From Robinsoniella peoriensis (GTDB taxonomy: Bacteria; Bacillota; Clostridia; Lachnospirales; Lachnospiraceae), in the NCBI RefSeq assembly GCF_042680125.1, contig NZ_JBHTNY010000008.1: DNA of 64,000 nucleotides. One strand, 5' to 3'. Positions within the stretch are counted from its first letter, which is position 1. Each line of letters begins with the position of its first letter. Shown here one piece after another: positions 1 to 9,215 of this stretch. The position numbers and the translations under genes are program-made. Below the pieces are notes generated by a model. That model searched no databases and was not told the DNA's origin. It saw only the letters and a program-made list of their open reading frames with translations.

Positions 1-72
1 GCGGTAAGCCTTCCAAACCAATGTCCTGGTCCGTCCCCTTCTCTTTCCGTACACTACCTACATCTACAAAGC
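1..72 (+). repeat. Structured repeat element, copy C (partial, 3' end only)
   Basis: These 72 bases align without gaps to the last 72 bases of the full element at 62791-63104 (63033-63104) with scattered substitutions. They hold the 3' side of the long outer stem and the terminal TACAAAGC at 65-72, which in full copies pairs with GCTTTGTA at the 5' end. The rest of the element lies before the window. No protein is likely. Orientation is the same as copy B, judged from sequence alone. Confidence 0.8.
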
Positions 73-133
73 GTCTTAATCAGCTAAACCCAAATTTAAT
101 TAACTAGCAGTCCCTCTCTATTTCAAGTTCTGT

Positions 134-170
134 CCCATAAGATTGTTTTTAATAGTGAACTATAAGCCAC
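134..170. repeat. Flanking repeat shared with 63110-63145
   Basis: About 36 bases (CATAAGA..., AATAGTGA, ATAAGCCAC) recur just downstream of copy B at 63110-63145 with a few substitutions. Here they lie about 60 bases past the element end, whereas at the other site they follow almost directly. This suggests the surroundings were duplicated with the element and one site later gained or lost the intervening bases. Bases 171-359 show nothing recognisable. Confidence 0.6.
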
Positions 171-359
171 TGCTGTAGACTGAACGAGCAATTTTATGTT
201 TTCCACCAATATAGGTGTTAAACCATTTCCCCATTCCAGAGGAAAAAATTACAAACATGTTTTGTTTTTCATAGATTAACAAAACATAAAATGTTATACT
301 TTGTTTGAAGATGATTAAAATAACATTAAAACCAAAAACTGTCATCTTAAATGTACTAA

Positions 360-429
360 AGCATGTTTGAAATTTCATTCCTACAACTGTGACGCGCAGC
401 TGGCAAAAAGCAAGTTTAAAACACGCTCT
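360..429. repeat. Palindromic intergenic repeat, AGCRTGTTT type
   Basis: Ends are inverted: AGCATGTTTGAAA at 360-372 against TTTAAAACACGCT at 415-427. The same end motif, AGAGCNTGTTT followed by A-rich sequence, closes hairpins at 9216-9254 and 39554-39629. The element sits directly before the response regulator ribosome binding site, so it forms part of that leader. It could be a short MITE-like repeat. Confidence 0.45.
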
Positions 430-447
430 AAGAATAGGGAGAAAGTT

Positions 448-1164
448 ATGATAAGAATTTTATTAGTGGAAGATTATGAAGAATTGAGAACTGAATTAAC
501 TGAAGTTCTGACGGATGAAAGCTATAAGGTCTTTCCAGCCAATACGTTTGTATCTGCTCTGCATATTTTTAGAAAAGAACAAATTGATTTATGTATTCTT
601 GATATACGCTTACCGGATGGAAACGGTTATAGCCTATGTAAAAAAATCAGAACAATATCTGATGTCCCAATTATTTTTTTGACCGCTCTCAATAAAGAAG
701 AGCAAATCATCCATGGCCTTGAAATAGGTGCGGATGATTATCTTAGTAAACCTTTTCGCCTTGGTGAATTTCTGGCAAGAATTAGGGTTCAGTTAAAAAA
801 ACATAACATTCAAGAGCTAAAAAGTATTATCCACAGTGGCACTCTGACATTTAATATACAAAATTATACAGTTGAACGCAACGATCAAGAATTGAACCTA
901 TCTCCGATCGAATTCCTGCTTTGTATAGAATTACTCAATGCCAAAGGTGCATTGGTTAACAGAAGCCAGTTATTACAGCTGATCAGTGATAAAACAGGCA
1001 GTTTTCCAGAAGATAATACCCTCACGGTATATTTCAGCCGAATAAAAAAGAAAATCGGTACTTTCAAAAATTGTGAATATATAGAAACAGTCAGAGGCTA
1101 TGGCTATCGCTGGTCAATTGCAATTTATGACAAAGAAAGGCGTTACTATGAAGTGGAAAGATGA
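448..1164 (+). CDS. OmpR/PhoB-family response regulator
   Basis: DNA-binding response regulator of about 238 residues. The receiver domain fills the first half: acidic pocket near the start (LVEDYEE), phosphoacceptor Asp in CILDIRLPDG, Thr in FLTALN and Lys in YLSKPF. The second half is a winged-helix domain ending in the typical ETVRGYGYRW motif. I chose ATG 448 because AGGGAG lies just upstream and the domain begins there; a longer open frame starts at 367. It overlaps the sensor kinase start by 17 bases, so the two are translated together. It likely controls the downstream ABC genes and secreted peptide. The block is visibly AT-richer than alaS next door. Confidence 0.9.
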   Translation: MIRILLVEDYEELRTELTEVLTDESYKVFPANTFVSALHIFRKEQIDLCILDIRLPDGNGYSLCKKIRTISDVPIIFLTALNKEEQIIHGLEIGADDYLSKPFRLGEFLARIRVQLKKHNIQELKSIIHSGTLTFNIQNYTVERNDQELNLSPIEFLLCIELLNAKGALVNRSQLLQLISDKTGSFPEDNTLTVYFSRIKKKIGTFKNCEYIETVRGYGYRWSIAIYDKERRYYEVER

Positions 1165-2386
1165 ACTTTATTTCAGAAACATAATCCTGGCAGCTGCCAT
1201 AACAGCAATTCTTTTCTTCTGTCTGCTGCTCTACTCCTTCTATAATATGGAGAAAAGGTATGAAAAGTACGAAAATGCAGCATTAGGCCTTATTATACAG
1301 GAGTACGGAAATCCGGATAATCAATTTATCAATCGCCTGATTTCTATAAAAGACATTGGTGCCGAATCAGAAGGCAAAAAATATTTTAATAATCACGGCT
1401 ATGAAATTACTCGTTTCCTTATAATGCTGAATAGAATGAAAAAAAATGTTTTGTTTCCATGTCTTGGTATATTAATTTGTACTATACTTTTTCTTTTTAT
1501 TACCAGAAAAGAAATATGCAATCTTTATAACGACCTTCATAATGTCAGCGTTAAAATCAGAACAATAAATCACTTTTCCCAAAATACAAACCCTATTCTA
1601 CCGGCATCTGGTATATGGAAAGAAATATCCCAAAATATAAAATGGGTTTCAGATAAAATAGAATGGCAGGAAGCTTTTCAATATTTTGAAAAACAGAACA
1701 TGGAAAAAGAATTTGAGAATATGGTACACCAGCTTAAAACCCCTCTGTCTGCATGTTGCTTATATATCGAAAATCTTCAACAGAAAGAAATTGATATGAG
1801 GAAAAGTAAAAAACTGCAATTGTGCCTTAATCAATTAAACAAAATAAATATTATGATCCAAGAATTATTAACTCATCAAAAGAGTGTGAATGAAACATCT
1901 GTCTTTCACTATTGCCATAATAATATAAAGCATACTATAAATAATGCCTGGATTAGACTGACTCCGTTAGCCCGCCGTAAGAATGTTGCAGTTAAATACG
2001 ATAGTTTCGAAAATATTGAATTTGACTATGATGATAGATGGATGACGGAAGCTTTTGAAAACCTGCTTAAAAATAGCATTCAAGCAGCCCGCCTAAATAG
2101 TGTCATCAGCATTATTTTAGAACGTAATCCGGGAAATCTGAAAATAGAAATAAGAAATACCGGGGAACTGCTGAAAGGAAAAGATCATAACAAAATATTT
2201 GAAAGGTACTATTCAAAACTCCCCCAGGCTCAGTCCGGACATACAGGTATTGGTCTGCACATGGCTAAAACAATCATTTCAGGTCATCACGGAACAATAA
2301 AAGCAGAAAACAAAAGAGATGGCGTAAGTATCATCATATCTCTTCCTGTATTAACGGGTCCTGATACATATGAAACTAAAACCTGA
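1148..2386 (+). CDS. Two-component sensor histidine kinase
   Basis: Membrane sensor kinase of about 412 residues. Two transmembrane segments (about residues 10-32 and 98-120) flank an extracytoplasmic stretch of about 65 residues. The phospho-acceptor His lies in MVHQLKTPLS, followed by a dimerisation helix, an N box (ENLLKNSIQAA) and a glycine-rich ATP lid (GHTGIGLHMAKTI). ATG 1148 overlaps the response regulator end and gives a normal membrane start. Architecture is like kinases that guard against or report on peptides together with ABC transporters (BceS-like), but the sensor domain is larger than in BceS. The ligand is unknown. Confidence 0.88.
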   Translation: MKWKDELYFRNIILAAAITAILFFCLLLYSFYNMEKRYEKYENAALGLIIQEYGNPDNQFINRLISIKDIGAESEGKKYFNNHGYEITRFLIMLNRMKKNVLFPCLGILICTILFLFITRKEICNLYNDLHNVSVKIRTINHFSQNTNPILPASGIWKEISQNIKWVSDKIEWQEAFQYFEKQNMEKEFENMVHQLKTPLSACCLYIENLQQKEIDMRKSKKLQLCLNQLNKINIMIQELLTHQKSVNETSVFHYCHNNIKHTINNAWIRLTPLARRKNVAVKYDSFENIEFDYDDRWMTEAFENLLKNSIQAARLNSVISIILERNPGNLKIEIRNTGELLKGKDHNKIFERYYSKLPQAQSGHTGIGLHMAKTIISGHHGTIKAENKRDGVSIIISLPVLTGPDTYETKT

Positions 2387-2500
2387 TACATGCCGCTGTG
2401 TATGGCTGTTTGTCACTGATTTGTAAGGTTTATGCGTTATAATTAAAATAATAGCAAAACAATTTTTCAAATAATTTCTAATTAATAGTGAGGTCGATAT

Positions 2501-3181
2501 ATGGAGATTATGTACATAGAAAATGTAACAAAAATTTATCAAAATGGCACCATATCCATACCTGCTTTACAGGAGATAAATTTGTCTATCGAAAAGGGTA
2601 CGTTCAATGCCATCATCGGTAGAAGCGGGTCTGGTAAATCAACCCTTTTAAATATCATGGGAGGCTTAGAATCTCCCAGTACCGGCAGGGTAATGTTAAA
2701 TGATACTGATTTAGCAAAGCTAAATGATTCTTCGCTGGCAGCTGTACGGAGAAAAAAACTGGGATTTGTTTTTCAGGCCTTTTATCTTCTTCCTGAATTT
2801 ACGCTTTATGAAAATGTCCTTATACCTTCATTTTTAGATGAACAGGAAATAGATACTGACTTCATTGAATATCTACTGGAAAAGCTAAATATACAGTCTA
2901 AAAAAAATAATTATCCTGCGCAATTATCTGGGGGAGAGCAACAGCGGGCTGCAATTGCAAGAGCTGTCAGTATATGCCCAGATTTATTGTTAGCAGACGA
3001 ACCTACAGGAAATCTTGATAATAAAAGTGGTGGGGAAGTCATGGATCTTTTGAAGTCGCTCCAAAAAGAAATTGGACAGACAACTATTATGGTCACGCAT
3101 GATCTGGATTTAGCCCGTCAGGCAGACAGGATTATTATGCTTGAAGATGGCAAAATAAAAGATAATTTTCCAAAAGACTGA
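2501..3181 (+). CDS. ABC transporter ATP-binding protein (MacB/LolD type)
   Basis: ATPase of 226 residues. Walker A GRSGSGKSTLL near residue 40, Q-loop FVFQAF, signature LSGGEQQR, Walker B LLLADEPTG with the GNLD D-loop, and switch His in VTHD. The LADEPTGNLD form is typical of ATPases that pair with FtsX-type permeases and move lipoproteins, peptides or antibiotics rather than import sugars. It precedes exactly such a permease, 60 bases downstream. Start ATG 2501 follows GTGAGG; a second ATG at 2510 is possible. The region 2387-2500 after the kinase shows no clear terminator, so the genes may form one operon. Confidence 0.92.
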   Translation: MEIMYIENVTKIYQNGTISIPALQEINLSIEKGTFNAIIGRSGSGKSTLLNIMGGLESPSTGRVMLNDTDLAKLNDSSLAAVRRKKLGFVFQAFYLLPEFTLYENVLIPSFLDEQEIDTDFIEYLLEKLNIQSKKNNYPAQLSGGEQQRAAIARAVSICPDLLLADEPTGNLDNKSGGEVMDLLKSLQKEIGQTTIMVTHDLDLARQADRIIMLEDGKIKDNFPKD

Positions 3182-3241
3182 CTTAAGATACATTTACCAC
3201 AAGTATTTTAAAGACATGCTCTGGCTTAATTAAGGAAAGGT

Positions 3242-5821
3242 ATGAAAAAGATGAAGATGAATAATTATTCCCTTGCTTGTCTGGGTATCAGAAGAAGAAA
3301 AAAAGATAGCTTCACAATGATTATTGTATCTGCATGTGCCATAATTTTAATATTGGTTGTTTTAATCCTTCAGGATAGTATGCGCAAAACAGAGTTAGAA
3401 CAGAGGAAAAATCTCTATGGAGCCTGGTGTGCATCTGCCTCTATGGCAACTGATTCCATGTTAAACGACCTTAAAGGGCATAAAATAGTAAAAAACGTTG
3501 CAAGTATTGAAACATACGGCTATATTGTACAAAACGATAAAGCAAAAGGATGGATAGGATCTGTTGATAAAAATACCGTTGATACTGGCCGATTAACTCT
3601 TTTAGACGGTAGATTTCCAGAATATGCCGAGGATATAGCAATCGAAATGAGTGCTTTAAGCAATATGGGCTATTCCTATGATTTAGGACAGAAAATAAAC
3701 TTTACCATTGTATATCAAGATAGCATGGATCACATAGAAAAATCTACCGTTAAATCTTTTCGCTTATGTGGAGTACTACAGGATTACTCTAATTATTGGA
3801 AAACAGATGCTTACGCACTGCCTTCTGCAATCGGTATCCCTTCTACCTTTGAGGATCTTCCATCTCAAAAAAAGCTGCTTATAGATGTGGAAGAAGAATA
3901 TTTTCCAGCTTTGCAGGATTTGAAAAAAATAACAAACAGAACCTTTCTTGTTAATGATTATACCTATTATAATTTACCCGGTGGAGCAAAAAAAGAGATA
4001 GATCTGCTGTCAAGCCCAAACTTATTTGTTGCTATTATATGTACCCTGACTATATTTTTTTTATGCCAGACTTTCTCGTACTCCTTACAACGCCGGGATC
4101 GGGGTTTTCGCTTAATGTCTGTTCTTGGTGCCGATAAAAAAAAGATAAAAAAACTAATTATTTGGGAAGCATTCAATATTTGGGCTTTGTCAATTCCTTT
4201 TGGTTGTATCACAGGGCTGGGAATTACTGTTACGATACTGGAATTACTAAATCGGACAAAAGTAATGATCATTTATCCTGACTTTGTTACTGCTCACATA
4301 GCGCTGGGTATTTTTATTGTCTCACTATCTATGTGGAGTGGAATGTGTATCCCCCTTTTTCATAACTTTAAACCGAAAAAGCAGAATTCATTTAATGTCC
4401 TAAAAGCAGGTAAAAGAATTTTTTCGAAAAATGAAATATTCCGTCGGGAACGGGTTTTAGATAAAAAGAATTCCATGCTCTCTCTGATTACCTCTACTTT
4501 GTGCATGGGAATTATATTTTTATTCATATTCCTTTCACTAACAAGATATCGAACATATCAACAATGGAACCATGAGTGGAAACCAGATTATATTTATGGT
4601 TCTACATTAGCAATAAAAAGTAATCCTCTATATCATTTTTCGAAAGATATGCCATCACAAATCAGTATGGTTTATGGAATTGAGAGCGTATGTTCTTTGC
4701 GTGCAAGTGGATATCTTCCTCTATCATGGGATAAAAAATATTCTAGTAATTATGCAAAACAAATAATAAGGCAATATTATCCGGAACGCGCTCATACGGA
4801 AACGGACAACTCCCTGGACTATTTAACAAAAGCAAACGATGTTTTTACTTATGTATTCGGAATTAACCCAGATGAACTTTTTTATAATTATTTTGAAAAT
4901 GAGATTGATGAAGGAGGGATAGATAAAGAAAACTTCACAAAAGGAAATGAAGTTATTTTAATACTGCCAAACTATGAAGATATTTCCAGTACAACTGTTA
5001 AACAAGGTCTTAACAACGCATCCATGTTGAAGGAAACAACGCTTTCACCACAAGATACGCTTCGTATCAAAGGTGAAAACGGATGGATAAACGTAAAAAT
5101 CGGTGGTATTATACGAGAAATAAATGACAAGTATGAATCAACGATAGGTTACTTAACAGAATTTCCTTATAGCATAATCGGTTCTAATAATTTTTATAAA
5201 AAGTTAGAAAGGCCCGAAAAAGTAACTACATATGAGGCTTTATTTGCCTACACCAGCAAAGATGCCAACTACGAATTAACTGATAGGCAGATGTCTTCTC
5301 TCCAAAATAACATCCCCGATTTTCAGAACTGGAGAATAGAGAAAGAACTTAAACAAAAAAGTATGTTTTCAAATTTAAGCCTGTCAGTCATCCTGATACT
5401 TTCTACGATACTTTTAGCAGCTATCATACATTGGAATATTATGCTAGCCAGGGCAGAAAGCATAAAAAAACGATGTGGTATTTTCCGGGCTCTTGGAATG
5501 TGTAAGAAAGATTTATTATATATGTATCTCAATTCTTTTTTACGAACCCAAAGTATTGCGGTGATTTTAGTTCTTTTTACAGGTCTCAGTACCTGGTTTT
5601 GTAAATATTTTTTGGATACTTCTATTTTTCTTAATGTGGCTGAAATGACAGTAGCTGATAAAATATCATACGTAATATCAAATTTTAATTTTCTGTCACC
5701 ATGGGCCACACTTACAGTAGTACTACTTATATATAATATTGGAATGTATATCATTTGTCTGTTTCCTGTCAAAAAATTATTAGGAGAAAGTATTGGGGAG
5801 AATATTAAAAAATTAAAGTAA
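3242..5821 (+). CDS. FtsX-like ABC transporter permease, 859 aa
   Basis: Large permease with two FtsX-type halves. An N-terminal segment (about residues 23-43) is followed by an extracytoplasmic domain, then three segments around 262-370. A second half begins near 415 with one segment, a long extracytoplasmic domain (about 440-720) and three C-terminal segments. This duplicated layout is known for BceB-like and other mechanotransmission permeases. It is longer than typical BceB (about 650 residues) because both outer domains are large. Partner ATPase is the gene before it. Cargo could be the small secreted peptide downstream or an external antimicrobial; the sequence does not decide. Confidence 0.85.
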   Translation: MKKMKMNNYSLACLGIRRRKKDSFTMIIVSACAIILILVVLILQDSMRKTELEQRKNLYGAWCASASMATDSMLNDLKGHKIVKNVASIETYGYIVQNDKAKGWIGSVDKNTVDTGRLTLLDGRFPEYAEDIAIEMSALSNMGYSYDLGQKINFTIVYQDSMDHIEKSTVKSFRLCGVLQDYSNYWKTDAYALPSAIGIPSTFEDLPSQKKLLIDVEEEYFPALQDLKKITNRTFLVNDYTYYNLPGGAKKEIDLLSSPNLFVAIICTLTIFFLCQTFSYSLQRRDRGFRLMSVLGADKKKIKKLIIWEAFNIWALSIPFGCITGLGITVTILELLNRTKVMIIYPDFVTAHIALGIFIVSLSMWSGMCIPLFHNFKPKKQNSFNVLKAGKRIFSKNEIFRRERVLDKKNSMLSLITSTLCMGIIFLFIFLSLTRYRTYQQWNHEWKPDYIYGSTLAIKSNPLYHFSKDMPSQISMVYGIESVCSLRASGYLPLSWDKKYSSNYAKQIIRQYYPERAHTETDNSLDYLTKANDVFTYVFGINPDELFYNYFENEIDEGGIDKENFTKGNEVILILPNYEDISSTTVKQGLNNASMLKETTLSPQDTLRIKGENGWINVKIGGIIREINDKYESTIGYLTEFPYSIIGSNNFYKKLERPEKVTTYEALFAYTSKDANYELTDRQMSSLQNNIPDFQNWRIEKELKQKSMFSNLSLSVILILSTILLAAIIHWNIMLARAESIKKRCGIFRALGMCKKDLLYMYLNSFLRTQSIAVILVLFTGLSTWFCKYFLDTSIFLNVAEMTVADKISYVISNFNFLSPWATLTVVLLIYNIGMYIICLFPVKKLLGESIGENIKKLK

Positions 5822-5858
5822 CTGGGTTTTAATTGAATTGTGAAAAGGAGGTCATTTT

Positions 5859-6197
5859 ATGTACCTAATCAAAAATCATAAATTTATGTTGAGACTTAAA
5901 TGTCTTATGGTTATAATTTTATTAGTTTCGCTTTTTCCAAATACAGTTGACGCTGCACCAGCGGATCCCAAAAGTACAGAGATGGATTATAAGGCAAACA
6001 CCAGAGTTACACTTTCCTATCCTGCAACACGAGTGGTATATTTACCACTTAATTCTCCAATCCCCTCTACTAAATGGTGGACAGAATTTAGCGGAAACGT
6101 ACTAATGCAGGGAACCCTAAGGATTCATTCATGGAGCTATACAGATTCTAATTGCAAGGCAATATATACCGGTTGGCTATATGGCGCAGCTTCATAA
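5859..6197 (+). CDS. Small secreted peptide of unknown function
   Basis: 112-residue product with a clear Sec signal peptide: basic start, hydrophobic core LMVIILLVSLF and a likely cleavage after VDAA near residue 33. The mature part of about 79 residues carries one Cys, a WW pair (TKWWTEF) and a Tyr/Trp/Gly-rich end (YTGWLYGAAS). AGGAGG sits seven bases before the ATG, an excellent ribosome site. It closes the AT-rich two-component/ABC block, a context used by secreted bacteriocins of the lactococcin 972 type and by transporter-linked effectors, but I do not see that family's motif pattern. I do not recognise the family. Confidence 0.75.
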   Translation: MYLIKNHKFMLRLKCLMVIILLVSLFPNTVDAAPADPKSTEMDYKANTRVTLSYPATRVVYLPLNSPIPSTKWWTEFSGNVLMQGTLRIHSWSYTDSNCKAIYTGWLYGAAS

Positions 6198-6273
6198 GTG
6201 ATAGCTAAAACACGTCCTATTAAATATTAATAAAGCAAATTTTAATTATACTCTCTCCCACATACATATAAAG

Positions 6274-6308
6274 GAAAAACACCGACATTTTTGCCGATGT
6301 TTTTCTTT
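6274..6308 (-). terminator. Rho-independent terminator of alaS
   Basis: On the minus strand CATCGGC and GTCGGTG form a stem with two G-U pairs around an A-rich loop, flanked by A and T runs. The mismatches are G-U on the minus strand but C-A on the plus strand, so it mainly serves alaS; it may also weakly stop the plus-strand peptide operon. Confidence 0.75.
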
Positions 6309-6318
6309 ATAATTGTCT

Positions 6319-8958
6319 TTATTTTATCTGACTTTCCAGTACTTCTCTTACCTTAGCAATTGCATCATCCACACCTGCAGGGTTCTTTCCGCCTGCCTGA
6401 GCCATGTTCGGACGGCCGCCGCCGCCACCGCCAACAAGAGCTGCAATTCCTTTAATCAGATTACCTGCATGTGCGCCCTGTTTGCAAGCTTGATCGGTTG
6501 CCATTGCAAGAAGGCTTACTTTTCCATCGGTAACGGATGTCAGAACGATTACGCCTTCTCCCAGTTTTTCTTTCAACTGGTCTCCAAGATCGCGAAGTCC
6601 GTTCATATCTACATCTGCAAGTTTTGCTGCCAATAGTTTAATACCCTTTACTTCTACTACCTGATCCATAACGTCTCCAAGTGCATCTTTTGCAAGCTTG
6701 CTCTTCAGAGAATCAATTTCACTCTGCATCGCTTTTGCTTCCGCAGTCATGTGGTTCAGTTTGTCTAACAAAGTTGCGGGAGTTGCTTTTACCAGTTTGG
6801 CAGCTTCCAGCAGCTCTTCTTCCATCTCTTTATAATATGCAAATACACCATCGCCAGTCAGTGCCTCGATACGGCGGACACCTGCTGCAATCCCTGCTTC
6901 CGAAACAATCTTGAACGTTGTAATAACACCGGTATTTGCAACATGGGTACCACCACATAATTCTTTTGAGAAATCCCCCATGGAAACCACGCGCACATCA
7001 TCGGCATATTTTTCACCAAACAGTGCCATCGCACCGCTCTTTTTGGCTTCTTCCACATTCATTACTTGTGTCACGACCGGAAGCGCTGCCTGAATTTCTT
7101 CATTTACAAGAGCTTCTGTCTTTGCAATCTCTTCTTCTGTCATAGCGGCAAAATGCGCAAAATCAAAACGAAGACGGTCCGGAGTTACAAGAGAACCTTT
7201 CTGTTCAACATGAGCACCTAATACTGTCTTTAATGCTTTTTGCAGTAAGTGGGTGGCACTGTGGTTTTTGCAGGTATTTGTTCTGTTCTTTGCACTCACT
7301 TCCAGCGTAACGGTATCATTTACTTTGAACATACCTTTTATTACTTTACCTACATGACCTACCTTGCCTCCCAGCAGCTTAATAGTATCTTCCACTGCAA
7401 ATTCTGCATCAGCAGTCTTAATAATACCTTTATCGCCTTCCTGACCACCCATGGTAGCATAGAAAGGAGTCTGCTCTACGAAAATCGTTCCTACTTCCCC
7501 ATCCGCAATTGCTTCCACAATTTCTTTATCTGTTGTGAGAACTGTAATCTTAGAAGACACGCTCAAGCTGTCATATCCTACAAATTCCGTAGTCACAGAC
7601 GGATCAATTTCATCATAAACCGTAGCATCCGCCCCCATATAGTTTGTCACTTCACGGGCAGCGCGGGCTTTTTTCCTCTGTTCTTCCATCTCTGCTTTAA
7701 ATCCCTCTTCATCGATGGTATAGCCCTTTTCTTCCAGAATCTCTTTTGTCAGATCCAGCGGGAAGCCATATGTGTCATACAGGGTAAATGCATTTACACC
7801 AGACAATGTCTTCTCTCCTGCTTTTTCCATATCTTCCTGCATTCCTGCAAGAATCGTGAGACCCTGATCAATTGTTTTATTAAATTTATCTTCTTCCTGT
7901 GTCAGTACTTTGAAGATAAAGTCTTTCTTTTCATCCAGTTCCGGATATCCGTCTTTGGATTCTGCAATAACTGTAGCACTTAAATCAGCCAGGAATTTAC
8001 CTTTGATTCCAAGTAAACGTCCATGACGGGCCCCACGGCGGATCAGACGGCGAAGAACATATCCTCTGCCTTCATTTGTCGGCATAATTCCGTCGGAAAT
8101 CATGAATGTTGCAGAACGGATATGATCTGTAATCAAACGGATCGATACATCTGATTCATCATTTTCTTTGTATTTAACATTTGCAAGTTCACAGACTTTG
8201 TTACGCAGTGTTGCTATGGTGTCTACATCAAAAATAGAATCTACTCCCTGAACTACAACAGCCAGTCTTTCCAATCCCATACCGGTATCGATATTCTTCT
8301 GCTGCAGTTCTGCATAGTTGCCTTCTCCATCGCTTTCAAACTGAGTGAATACGTTGTTCCATACTTCCATATAGCGGTCGCATTCACATCCAACGGTACA
8401 ATCAGGGCTTCCGCAGCCGTACTCTTCACCGCGGTCATAATAAATCTCGGAACATGGACCACAAGGTCCGGCACCGTGCTCCCAATAGTTATCAGCCTTA
8501 CCAAAGCGGAAAATACGTTCGGGTGCAATACCGATTTCTTTATTCCAGATCTCAAATGCTTCTTCGTCATCCTGATAAATTGACGGATATAATCTGTTCT
8601 CATCCAGACCGACTACTTTTGTCAAAAACTCCCAAGACCATGCAATAGCTTCACTTTTAAAATAATCCCCAAAAGAGAAATTACCAAGCATTTCAAAAAA
8701 TGTACCATGCCTTGCTGTTTTGCCTACATTTTCAATATCGCCTGTACGGATACATTTCTGACAGGTAGTTACTCTCTTTCTCGGCGGAATCTCCGCACCT
8801 GTAAAATATGGCTTTAATGGAGCCATTCCCGAATTGATCAATAATAAGCTTTTATCATTATGCGGAACCAGAGAAAAGCTCTTCATTGCTAAATGTCCCT
8901 TACTTTCAAAATATTCCAAGAACATTTTACGCAGTTCATTTACACCGTATTTCTTCAC
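6319..8958 (-). CDS. alaS: Alanyl-tRNA synthetase
   Basis: Charges tRNA-Ala in the cytoplasm. Full length at 879 residues. The class II catalytic core is N-terminal (SMAPLKPYF, RVTTCQKCIRTGD, FFEMLGNFSFGDYFK). The editing domain shows the HSATHLL zinc-binding His pair and the CGGTH Cys/His pair. The C-terminal C-Ala domain ends in the Gly-rich segment GGGGGGRPNMAQAGG. Start is GTG 8958, eight bases after AGGAGG. A cluster of Cys in the middle (CGSPDCTVGCECD) belongs to an insertion seen in many Firmicutes AlaRS. A small membrane-protein gene lies 77 bases upstream and is probably co-transcribed. No T-box leader is visible. Confidence 0.98.
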   Translation of the reverse strand: MKKYGVNELRKMFLEYFESKGHLAMKSFSLVPHNDKSLLLINSGMAPLKPYFTGAEIPPRKRVTTCQKCIRTGDIENVGKTARHGTFFEMLGNFSFGDYFKSEAIAWSWEFLTKVVGLDENRLYPSIYQDDEEAFEIWNKEIGIAPERIFRFGKADNYWEHGAGPCGPCSEIYYDRGEEYGCGSPDCTVGCECDRYMEVWNNVFTQFESDGEGNYAELQQKNIDTGMGLERLAVVVQGVDSIFDVDTIATLRNKVCELANVKYKENDESDVSIRLITDHIRSATFMISDGIMPTNEGRGYVLRRLIRRGARHGRLLGIKGKFLADLSATVIAESKDGYPELDEKKDFIFKVLTQEEDKFNKTIDQGLTILAGMQEDMEKAGEKTLSGVNAFTLYDTYGFPLDLTKEILEEKGYTIDEEGFKAEMEEQRKKARAAREVTNYMGADATVYDEIDPSVTTEFVGYDSLSVSSKITVLTTDKEIVEAIADGEVGTIFVEQTPFYATMGGQEGDKGIIKTADAEFAVEDTIKLLGGKVGHVGKVIKGMFKVNDTVTLEVSAKNRTNTCKNHSATHLLQKALKTVLGAHVEQKGSLVTPDRLRFDFAHFAAMTEEEIAKTEALVNEEIQAALPVVTQVMNVEEAKKSGAMALFGEKYADDVRVVSMGDFSKELCGGTHVANTGVITTFKIVSEAGIAAGVRRIEALTGDGVFAYYKEMEEELLEAAKLVKATPATLLDKLNHMTAEAKAMQSEIDSLKSKLAKDALGDVMDQVVEVKGIKLLAAKLADVDMNGLRDLGDQLKEKLGEGVIVLTSVTDGKVSLLAMATDQACKQGAHAGNLIKGIAALVGGGGGGRPNMAQAGGKNPAGVDDAIAKVREVLESQIK

Positions 8959-9035
8959 AAATCTATCCTCCTGATTATCCTTCGTTGTTTATATTTAGAC
9001 CGCTGGATCGTGTCTTACCTGTATCGGAACACACT

Positions 9036-9188
9036 TTATTTCTGCATAGACGTACTCACCTGCTCTGCAGCAACTTTTGCATCCTTGCGGTCTCGCAGAA
9101 ACTTGCCAAATCTTATTCCCCCGAATGCCACTGCTGCTACCAGAATCATCTTCACTACTGTTTGTATAAACACTACCCAAAATTCCAT
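9036..9188 (-). CDS. Small single-span membrane protein, 50 aa
   Basis: A 50-codon frame with ATG at 9188, GGAGG six bases upstream and TAA at 9036-9038. The product starts MEFWVVFIQTVVKM, has one hydrophobic segment (about residues 4-26, with AAVAFGG), then a basic stretch GKFLRDRKDAK and an Ala/Gln-rich tail. That is the layout of a membrane-anchored micropeptide with a cytoplasmic basic end. It lies between tyrS and alaS on the same strand. I do not recognise a named family. The evidence is the ribosome site, the coherent hydrophobic/basic pattern and the position. Confidence 0.7.
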   Translation of the reverse strand: MEFWVVFIQTVVKMILVAAVAFGGIRFGKFLRDRKDAKVAAEQVSTSMQK

Positions 9189-9215
9189 TTAGCTACCTCC
9201 ATAAATTGTAGTTAA

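Noticed and set aside
5859..6197. Lactococcin 972-family bacteriocin
   Set aside because: Context is similar, but the mature sequence lacks the recognisable motif order of that family as I know it, and the permease is of FtsX rather than the usual associated type.
7249..7983. Long plus-strand frame antisense to alaS
   Set aside because: It is the shadow of the alaS coding strand; Cys/Phe-rich composition and no ribosome site.
8959..9035. T-box leader for alaS
   Set aside because: The gap is only 77 bases and contains no T-box core; the small membrane-protein gene precedes it.
8995..9180. 61-codon minus-strand frame before alaS
   Set aside because: It lies in another frame over the 50-codon gene at 9036-9188, which has the ribosome site and the membrane-protein pattern.
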